From the NCBI GenBank assembly GCA_016937855.1, contig JAFGVU010000204.1, positions 1 to 64,000 of the forward strand: DNA of 64,000 nt, written 5' to 3'. The stretch comes from Bacteroidales bacterium (GTDB lineage Bacteria > Bacteroidota > Bacteroidia > Bacteroidales > ML635J-15). The position numbers and the translations under genes are program-made. The notes beneath the pieces were generated by a model that was given only the letters and a program-made list of their open reading frames with translations, had not been told where the DNA came from and did not search any database. Shown here piece by piece: positions 58,481-64,000 of this stretch; positions within the stretch are counted from its first letter, which is position 1; each line of letters begins with the position of its first letter.

Positions 58481-59668
58481 TTACTCAACTATTTCGATAA
58501 TCTGTCCTGCACCAACGGTACGTCCACCTTCACGAATTGCGAAACGAAGACCAACATTACAAGCAACAGGGTAAATCAATTCTACTGAGATAGTTACGTT
58601 ATCACCAGGCATTACCATTTGTACGCCTTCTGGTAACATAATTTCACCAGTGATGTCAAGAGTTCTTAAGAAGAACTGAGGACGATAGTTGTTATGGAAT
58701 GGAGTGTGACGACCACCTTCTTCTTTTTTCAAAACATAGATTTCAGCTTTGAATTTAGTATGAGGTTTGATTGTTCCTGGAGCAGCAATAACCTGTCCTC
58801 TTTTGATTTCTTCTTTATCAACACCACGAAGTAATAAACCAACGTTATCACCAGCTTCGCCTCTATCAAGAATTTTACGGAACATTTCAACACCAGTCAC
58901 AACTGTTTTACGAGCTTCTGCACCTAAACCAATAATGTGAACTTCGTTACCTGTATTAATAACACCTGTTTCGATACGACCTGTAGCAACAGTACCACGA
59001 CCGGTAATTGAGAATACGTCCTCAACTGGCATTAGGAATGGTTTTTCGTTATCACGAGGAGGAATTGGAATCCACTCATCAACAGCATTCATAAGATCCA
59101 TAACGATGTTTTCCCATTTTTCTTCACCGTTAAGTGCACCAAGTGCAGAACCTTGAATAACTGGTCCGTCATCACCTTCGAATTCGTAGAAGCTCAATAA
59201 TTCGCGAACTTCCATTTCTACTAATTCTAAAAGTTCCTCATCATCAACAAGGTCAACTTTGTTTAAGAATACAACAATTTTAGGAACGTTTACCTGACGA
59301 GCTAGAAGGATATGCTCACGAGTTTGTGGCATAGGACCATCAGTTGCAGCAACAACTAGAATAGCACCGTCCATCTGAGCAGCACCAGTTACCATGTTCT
59401 TAACATAGTCAGCGTGACCAGGACAGTCAACGTGAGCATAGTGACGTGATTCTGTCTGATACTCTACGTGAGCTGTGTTAATTGTTATACCTCTTTCTTT
59501 TTCTTCAGGAGCGTTGTCAATAGCGTCAAAATCCATTACCGCAGACAACCCTTTTTTTGCTAATACCATAGTAATAGCAGAAGTTAAGGTTGTTTTCCCA
59601 TGGTCCACGTGTCCAATGGTACCAATATTTACGTGTGGTTTCGACCTGTCAAATTTTTCTTTAGCCAT
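58481..59668 (-). CDS. tuf: elongation factor Tu
   Basis: A 395-residue translational GTPase that delivers aminoacyl-tRNA to the ribosome. G motifs: [27 protein letters not shown] and [12 protein letters not shown]; the switch I region is [14 protein letters not shown]. It lies downstream of four tRNA genes with no clear promoter of its own and is followed by a terminator-like hairpin. Confidence 0.99.
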   Translation of the reverse strand: MAKEKFDRSKPHVNIGTIGHVDHGKTTLTSAITMVLAKKGLSAVMDFDAIDNAPEEKERGITINTAHVEYQTESRHYAHVDCPGHADYVKNMVTGAAQMDGAILVVAATDGPMPQTREHILLARQVNVPKIVVFLNKVDLVDDEELLELVEMEVRELLSFYEFEGDDGPVIQGSALGALNGEEKWENIVMDLMNAVDEWIPIPPRDNEKPFLMPVEDVFSITGRGTVATGRIETGVINTGNEVHIIGLGAEARKTVVTGVEMFRKILDRGEAGDNVGLLLRGVDKEEIKRGQVIAAPGTIKPHTKFKAEIYVLKKEEGGRHTPFHNNYRPQFFLRTLDITGEIMLPEGVQMVMPGDNVTISVELIYPVACNVGLRFAIREGGRTVGAGQIIEIVE

Positions 59669-59724
59669 GGCTTAAAATATTTACTATTAATAATTAAAAC
59701 TTAAATTTACTTACAAAAAAACTG

Positions 59725-59796
<72 letters not shown>

Positions 59797-59803
59797 ACCT
59801 ATT

Positions 59804-59877
<74 letters not shown>

Positions 59878-59888
59878 GTCCTTAGCAG

Positions 59889-59971
59889 TGGGGAGAGAAG
59901 GATTCGAACCTCCGAAGTCGAAAGACAACAGATTTACAGTCTGCTCCAGTTGGCCACTTTGGTATCTCCCC
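59889..59971 (-). tRNA. tRNA-Tyr (anticodon GTA)
   Basis: An 83-base class II tRNA with acceptor stem GGGGAGA / TCTCCCC, anticodon loop TGTAAAT, a long variable arm (TCTTTCGACTTCGGA region), T loop TTCGAAT and discriminator A. Confidence 0.95.
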
Positions 59972-59987
59972 TACCTTTTTTTCTTGG

Positions 59988-60060
59988 AGCCGATGGACGG
60001 ACTCGAACCGCCGACCGGCTGATTACAAATCAGCTGCTCTACCAACTGAGCTACATCGGC
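59988..60060 (-). tRNA. tRNA-Thr (anticodon TGT)
   Basis: A 73-base tRNA with acceptor stem GCCGATG / CATCGGC, anticodon loop TTTGTAA in GCTGA / TCAGC, T loop TTCGAGT and discriminator T. First of the tRNA-tuf transcript. Confidence 0.95.
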
Positions 60061-60061
60061 C

Positions 60062-60135
60062 AAAAAAAATAATTCATACACTTTTAAAGAACATAAATCC
60101 CTTTCGGAAAAGGTCTGCAAATGTATGAATTATTT
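60062..60135 (-). repeat. 14-bp inverted repeat and T tract between hpf and the tRNA operon
   Basis: AAATAATTCATACA (60067-60080) and TGTATGAATTATTT (60122-60135) are perfect inverted copies around 41 bases; on the minus strand a T8 tract (60069-60062) follows one base before tRNA-Thr. The distal arm contains part of the -7 element of the tRNA promoter. Confidence 0.65.
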
Positions 60136-60148
60136 ATTTATCTCCAAA
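60118..60148 (-). promoter_or_regulatory. promoter of the tRNA-tuf operon
   Basis: Minus strand TTTG (60148-60145), exactly 19 bases, then TACATTTG (60125-60118). The predicted start is about 52 bases before tRNA-Thr. Confidence 0.7.
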
Positions 60149-60176
60149 AAAAATCAAAAACTTTTTTTGTTTTTTT

Positions 60177-60476
60177 TTATCCGCGTTGTTTTTCTTTGAA
60201 TTTTTTTAACTGTCTTCTTAGCGCAGATGTAGCGCTATCAACGGATTCTTCAAAAGATTTACTTTGTTTTTTTGCAAAAATATCTGTACCATGAGGTATG
60301 TCAATCCTGATTTCGGCGATTTTATTTTCATTTGTTTCTGCATTTTCTAGCTTTAAAATCACCTCTGCACTTAAAATATCGTCAGCAACCTGACTTAACT
60401 TCTCTACTTTTGATTCGATGTAGTCAATTAATTTCTTGTCTGCATCAAACTTTACCGATTGAATTTTAATGTTCAT
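60177..60476 (-). CDS. hpf: short-form ribosome hibernation promoting factor
   Basis: A 99-residue HPF/RaiA family protein that binds the decoding centre of resting ribosomes. The pattern MNIKIQSVKFDADKKLIDYI, the long helix KVEKLSQVADDILSAEV and the terminal basic helix (ALRRQLKKFKEKQRG) are typical. The C-terminal dimerisation domain of the long form is absent. It is 14 bases after the recombinase gene in an rpsU-xerC-hpf group. Confidence 0.93.
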   Translation of the reverse strand: MNIKIQSVKFDADKKLIDYIESKVEKLSQVADDILSAEVILKLENAETNENKIAEIRIDIPHGTDIFAKKQSKSFEESVDSATSALRRQLKKFKEKQRG

Positions 60477-60490
60477 AAGTACTCCTTTCT

Positions 60491-61387
60491 TTATGCTCGT
60501 GGATGAGCTTGTTTATAAATATCTTTAATTTTACTAAAAGAATTATGTGTATATACTTGTGTGGCAGCCAAATTTGCATGCCCCAATAGTTCTTTTATTG
60601 CATTTAAGTCGGCGCCATGGTTTAACATGTGTGTTGCAAAGGTATGCCTCAACACATGAGGGCTCTTCTTATCAATTCCTGTCACCAAACTAAGATAATG
60701 AACAACTTTTAAATAAACAAACTTGGGATACATTTTATTGCCCTTATCTGTTACAAATAAACAATCGTTATTATTAACACTAAAGCCCCTTTCTATTTTC
60801 TTTGATAAATATTCTTTATATATATTAATGGTATAGGTATTAATTGGGCATATCCTTTCTTTATTTCTCTTACCTAAAACTTTCACATACGACTCCTCTA
60901 AACTTACATCAGAATGCAAAATATTTATCATTTCCGACAACCTCATGCCTGTATTATAAAACAACTCTATTATAAATTTATCCCGCACACCGCTAAAGTC
61001 TTCTGTAAAAACATCTTTGCCTTCCAATTTGTTCATTTGTTCCTCTTGTACAAACTCAGGAAGTCGCTTTTTATTTTTGGGACTAATTATTTTTAACATG
61101 GGATTATCTTGCAAAAGCTCTCTCTTTTGTAGAAACTTAACAAAAGATTTTAAACTCGATAATTTGCGATTGATTGATCTGGCGGATATATCATTTAAGG
61201 ACAATTCTACAATCCATGATCGAACATTTTGGTAGGTTATGCAAGAGTATTCATCTTTTTCGGCACACAAACAATGCTCAAAAACAAAACTACGAAACTG
61301 GTCTAGATCAGTTTCGTAGGATTTTATTGTATGTATTGAATATCTCTTTTCGTACTTGAGGTATTTAACAAAAAGTTCAATGTTCAT
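60491..61387 (-). CDS. xerC: XerC/XerD-type tyrosine recombinase
   Basis: A 298-residue tyrosine recombinase. The N-terminal SAM-like core-binding domain spans residues 1 to about 100 (KRYSIHTIKSYETDLDQF). The catalytic domain has Arg in YNTGMRLSEM, HVLRHTFATHML (His-x-x-Arg), GHANLAATQVYTH with the final His, and the nucleophile Tyr in QVYTHNS. Length and lack of neighbouring att or phage genes favour the chromosome-dimer resolvase role (XerC or XerD) over a mobile-element integrase. It lies between rpsU and hpf. Confidence 0.9.
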   Translation of the reverse strand: MNIELFVKYLKYEKRYSIHTIKSYETDLDQFRSFVFEHCLCAEKDEYSCITYQNVRSWIVELSLNDISARSINRKLSSLKSFVKFLQKRELLQDNPMLKIISPKNKKRLPEFVQEEQMNKLEGKDVFTEDFSGVRDKFIIELFYNTGMRLSEMINILHSDVSLEESYVKVLGKRNKERICPINTYTINIYKEYLSKKIERGFSVNNNDCLFVTDKGNKMYPKFVYLKVVHYLSLVTGIDKKSPHVLRHTFATHMLNHGADLNAIKELLGHANLAATQVYTHNSFSKIKDIYKQAHPRA

Positions 61388-61459
61388 GTTTTCTACGTAA
61401 TAAACTGTTTACCTTATTACGTAAAATGAACTTATTTGTTTCGCAAAAAGATTTATTTT

Positions 61460-61657
61460 TTACGAATTATCTTGTTGGCTATGCAATTGCTGGATATAAA
61501 TTGCATGTAGTTTCTGATGTCGCTTGGTTATCGATGGCTTTTCAAAAGCTTGACGGCGTCTCATTTCTTTAACAACGCCTGTTTTTTCAAATTTTCTTTT
61601 AAAACGTTTTAAGGCTCTGTCGATATTTTCACCTTCTTTTACCGGTACTATTATCAT
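61460..61657 (-). CDS. rpsU: 30S ribosomal protein S21
   Basis: A 65-residue basic protein with the family core VKEGENIDRALKRFKRKFEK and VVKEMRRRQAFEKPS. It starts the rpsU-xerC-hpf group and has the best promoter match in the window (61703-61733). Confidence 0.96.
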   Translation of the reverse strand: MIIVPVKEGENIDRALKRFKRKFEKTGVVKEMRRRQAFEKPSITKRHQKLHAIYIQQLHSQQDNS

Positions 61658-61702
61658 TTTCTTAATTATTTAGTTTTTAACTATTTCACTATTTTAGGGC
61701 TG

Positions 61703-61733
61703 CAAAATTACACATTAATAAATTATTGACAAA
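61703..61733 (-). promoter_or_regulatory. promoter of rpsU
   Basis: Minus strand TTTG (61733-61730), exactly 19 bases, then TAATTTTG (61710-61703), about 46 bases before the ATG. Confidence 0.7.
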
Positions 61734-61802
61734 TTTTTTTTACACAAATCGACATTTTTTATCAATTTTATTTTTTTTCGCTCTCAAAATGCACATAATT
61801 AG

Positions 61803-61810
61803 TACATTTG
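61803..61810 (+). promoter_or_regulatory. -7 element of glmM
   Basis: TACATTTG, 20 bases before ATG 61831. No clear -33 TTTG. Confidence 0.5.
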
Positions 61811-61830
61811 CAGCAAATTAAAAAAAGAAT

Positions 61831-63219
61831 ATGACACTAATAAAATCTATCTCTGGTATTAGAGGAACCATTGGCGGTAAGCAAAACGACAATCTTACCC
61901 CGTTCGACATAATGAAATTTACAGTTGCCTACGGACAATGGACAAAAGAAACAAAAAACGCTTCAAATCTAATTGTTGTTGGGCGCGACGCAAGACCATC
62001 AGGAAAAATCGTTGAAAACATCGTGGTTTCAACATTAGCTTCGATGGGTTTTGACATTCTTAACATTGGACTGGCAACTACTCCAACAACTGAATTTGCA
62101 GTAATAAAAGAAAATGCTGCCGGTGGAATTATCATCACCGCAAGCCATAATCCAAAAAACTGGAATGCACTTAAACTATTAAACTCCAAAGGCGAATTTT
62201 TAAATGCTGAAGATGGCGCAAAAATACTTTTACTTGCCGAGTCATGTCAAACAGAATTTAGTCCGGTCGAAAAGCTTGGAAAAATTTCAGTTGCAAGAGA
62301 CTATGAAAACCATCACATCGCTGCAGTGATTAATTTGCCACTTGTTAACAAAACAGCAATAAAAGAATCAAATTTTACAGTTGCAATAGATTGTGTAAAC
62401 TCTGTTGGTGGATTTGCCTTGCCAAAACTACTAAAGGCTCTTGGTGTAAGCAACATCATCCAACTGTATTGTACTCCGAATGGAGACTTTCCGCACAATC
62501 CAGAGCCACTGCCGGAAAATTTAACTGAAATCAGTAAAACTATAAAAGAGCAAGGTGCTGATGTGGGTTTTGTTGTTGACCCTGATGTGGACAGATTAGC
62601 AATTGTTTGCGAAGACGGCTCTATGTTTGGAGAAGAATATACACTTGTCGCTGTAGCAGACTATGTTTTATCTAAAACTCCAGGAAACACAGTCTCAAAC
62701 CTATCTTCGACAAGGGCACTAAAAGTAATCAGTAACAAATATAATGTTGATTATAATGCTGCTGCAGTTGGAGAAGTTAATGTAGTGGCTAAAATGAAAC
62801 AAACTAATGCTGTTATCGGAGGCGAAGGTAATGGTGGTGTAATTTATCCTGAATCACATTATGGCAGAGATGCGCTTGTTGGGATTGCTCTGTTTTTATC
62901 CTTACTTGCAGAAAAACAGCAAAAAACATCTAATCTAAAAAAATCTTATCCTCAATTTCACATTTCTAAAAACAAAATTCAACTTGACGAAAATATCGAC
63001 GTGGATAAAATATTAGTTTCGCTTGAGAAACAATATAAAGATTTACCTACAACAACAATTGACGGACTAAAAATAGAGTTCCCCGAAACAGAAGAATGGG
63101 TTCATTTACGCAAATCGAACACAGAGCCTATAATAAGAATTTATTCTGAAAGCACTGATGCATCAAAAGCAGAGGCATTAGCAAATAAAATTATGGATGA
63201 AATTAAGAAACTGTCATAA
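61831..63219 (+). CDS. glmM: phosphoglucosamine mutase
   Basis: A 462-residue alpha-D-phosphohexomutase that converts glucosamine 6-phosphate to glucosamine 1-phosphate for cell-wall and lipopolysaccharide precursors. The N terminus (KSISGIRGTIGG), the phosphoserine loop IITASHNPKNWNALK (Ser105), the metal loop DPDVDRLAIV, the sugar-binding GGEGNGGVIYP and the phosphate-binding RKSNTEPIIRIYSE are all visible. Phosphomannomutase is the main alternative, but SGIRGTIGG and the length fit the Bacteroidota GlmM group. A weak TTAGAT / ATCTAA hairpin follows at 63234-63255. Confidence 0.93.
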   Translation: MTLIKSISGIRGTIGGKQNDNLTPFDIMKFTVAYGQWTKETKNASNLIVVGRDARPSGKIVENIVVSTLASMGFDILNIGLATTPTTEFAVIKENAAGGIIITASHNPKNWNALKLLNSKGEFLNAEDGAKILLLAESCQTEFSPVEKLGKISVARDYENHHIAAVINLPLVNKTAIKESNFTVAIDCVNSVGGFALPKLLKALGVSNIIQLYCTPNGDFPHNPEPLPENLTEISKTIKEQGADVGFVVDPDVDRLAIVCEDGSMFGEEYTLVAVADYVLSKTPGNTVSNLSSTRALKVISNKYNVDYNAAAVGEVNVVAKMKQTNAVIGGEGNGGVIYPESHYGRDALVGIALFLSLLAEKQQKTSNLKKSYPQFHISKNKIQLDENIDVDKILVSLEKQYKDLPTTTIDGLKIEFPETEEWVHLRKSNTEPIIRIYSESTDASKAEALANKIMDEIKKLS

Positions 63220-63279
63220 CCACTGATTAAAACTTAGATTTAGCCTAACATCTAATTTGAATAAAAATTTAAAAGAAAA

Positions 63280-64000
63280 TTACTGAATCTCAACTTTATC
63301 AGAGATAGAAAGACGATATTTTCTACCATTGATTAATGGCATATTATTACTTATATGTCCAACCGGAAAACCAAAGCAAACAGGAAAATTATATTCTGCA
63401 ACATGCTCCCTAATAATTTCGTAGGCCGTTTTCCCAAAAGGATTAGCGTTATCTTTCATATCTGTAAACGCACCAACAATTAATCCTTTCAAATTCTTCA
63501 ATTTGCCCGACAATTTTAAATTTATCATAATTCTATCAAGATGATAAAGATATTCATTTAAGTCTTCGATGAATAATATTTTACCATTTGTATCAAGCTC
63601 AAAAGGAGTGCCTTGCAAGCTATAAATTATAGAAAGATTTCCGCCGACAAGTTCGGCTTCTGTCTCTCCGGCTCTGTTATACAAATGCCCGGGTAGCAAA
63701 TGATTACTAAAAACTCCATCTAATATTTCAAATAGTCGATTTATTGACTCTGAATCTTCATACAAATGAATATCTTTTGTCATTGGTGCGTGCAAACTCA
63801 TTATTCCACTTTTATGCAATGCAGAATGTAAAGTTGTAATATCGCTAAATCCTATTAACCATTTTGGTTTTTGTAAAATTCTGGTAAAATCGAGTTTGTC
63901 AACTATTCTATTTGCGCCATAACCTCCTCTTGCACATAGAACGGCATCAATTTCTTCATCATCCAACGCTTTTTGTAGGTCAAAAAGTCTTTCAGTGTCT
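63280..64000 (-). CDS. ldcA: LD-carboxypeptidase (S66 family), 5' end outside the window
   Basis: A partial gene; the frame is open to the right edge, and the first visible residues (TERLFDLQKALDDEEIDAV) belong to the family, so the TTG at 63966 is not a start. LdcA removes the terminal D-Ala from murein tetrapeptides during peptidoglycan recycling. Catalytic residues are visible: Ser in IGFSDITTLH, Glu in FIEDLNEY and His in FPVGHISNNMP. The CARGGYGANRIVDKLD block is also typical. It is convergent with glmM, another wall-precursor gene. Confidence 0.93.
   Translation of the reverse strand, partial: DTERLFDLQKALDDEEIDAVLCARGGYGANRIVDKLDFTRILQKPKWLIGFSDITTLHSALHKSGIMSLHAPMTKDIHLYEDSESINRLFEILDGVFSNHLLPGHLYNRAGETEAELVGGNLSIIYSLQGTPFELDTNGKILFIEDLNEYLYHLDRIMINLKLSGKLKNLKGLIVGAFTDMKDNANPFGKTAYEIIREHVAEYNFPVCFGFPVGHISNNMPLINGRKYRLSISDKVEIQ

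Noticed and set aside
60491-61387. Integrase of a mobile element
   Set aside because: No att-like repeats, cargo or phage genes; the neighbours are rpsU and hpf and the length fits XerC/XerD.
63964-63966. TTG as the start of the LD-carboxypeptidase
   Set aside because: The frame continues to the window edge and the upstream residues match the family, so the gene is truncated by the window.

Overview
The window is ordinary chromosomal DNA from a low-GC member of the Bacteroidota, most likely a Bacteroidales-like lineage. The evidence is: four secreted proteins with type IX secretion (T9SS) C-terminal sorting domains (13688-15667, 22087-24981, 30647-32248, 32309-36605); a PorE/OmpA-type envelope protein; SprB/CHU_C-type repeats; a DUF3467 gene directly behind rpoC; and many -7 elements of the Bacteroidota form TAnnTTTG, often with TTG or TTTG about 17-21 bp upstream. 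No phage, plasmid, CRISPR, IS or rRNA operon is visible.

Layout. 1-3652: a secreted MORN_2-repeat protein coupled to a small outer-membrane-barrel-like protein, and an unknown exported protein. 3720-8839: a LuxE-like acyl-protein synthetase, rpiB, a UPF0104/LPG-synthase-like membrane protein, and the operon kdsB - glycosyltransferase - rnhB. 8900-13541: a membrane protein, then trkH with a short KdpD-like kinase and a KdpE-like regulator. 13688-20831: a papain-family T9SS cargo protein facing the leftward group pheS - hydrolase - fumC - asnB. 20832-25011: a gap with a MITE-like inverted repeat, a second MORN protein and a large T9SS type B protein. 25418-30405: dnaE, trxA, sufE and a DUF59 Fe-S factor. 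30647-36605: two tandem T9SS cargo genes. 36694-46833: tig, tRNA-Leu, an OmpA lipoprotein, dxs, a PorE-like protein, dnaG and a small lipoprotein. 46909-60060 (leftward): tRNA-Thr-Tyr-Gly-Thr, tuf, tRNA-Trp, secE, nusG, rplK-A-J-L, rpoB, rpoC, DUF3467, the classical thrU-tufB / secE-rpoC arrangement. 60177-61657: hpf, xerC-type recombinase, rpsU. 61831-64000: glmM and a 5'-truncated LD-carboxypeptidase.

The most interesting item is a run of nine G (minus strand, 36540-36548) inside the signal-peptide codons of the 1400-residue T9SS protein. As sequenced it puts the signal peptide out of frame with the rest of the protein. Eight or eleven G would join a Bacteroidota promoter, an ATG and a signal peptide to a glycosidase-like/beta-helix/sorting-domain protein. 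This looks like a phase-variable (contingency) surface gene caught OFF, unless it is a homopolymer sequencing error. Other points of note are a three-copy TGTCTTTA operator-like array in front of trkH, terminator-like hairpins that abut tRNA 5' ends, a perfect hairpin between rplL and rpoB, and promoters so close to start codons that short-leader or leaderless mRNAs are likely.
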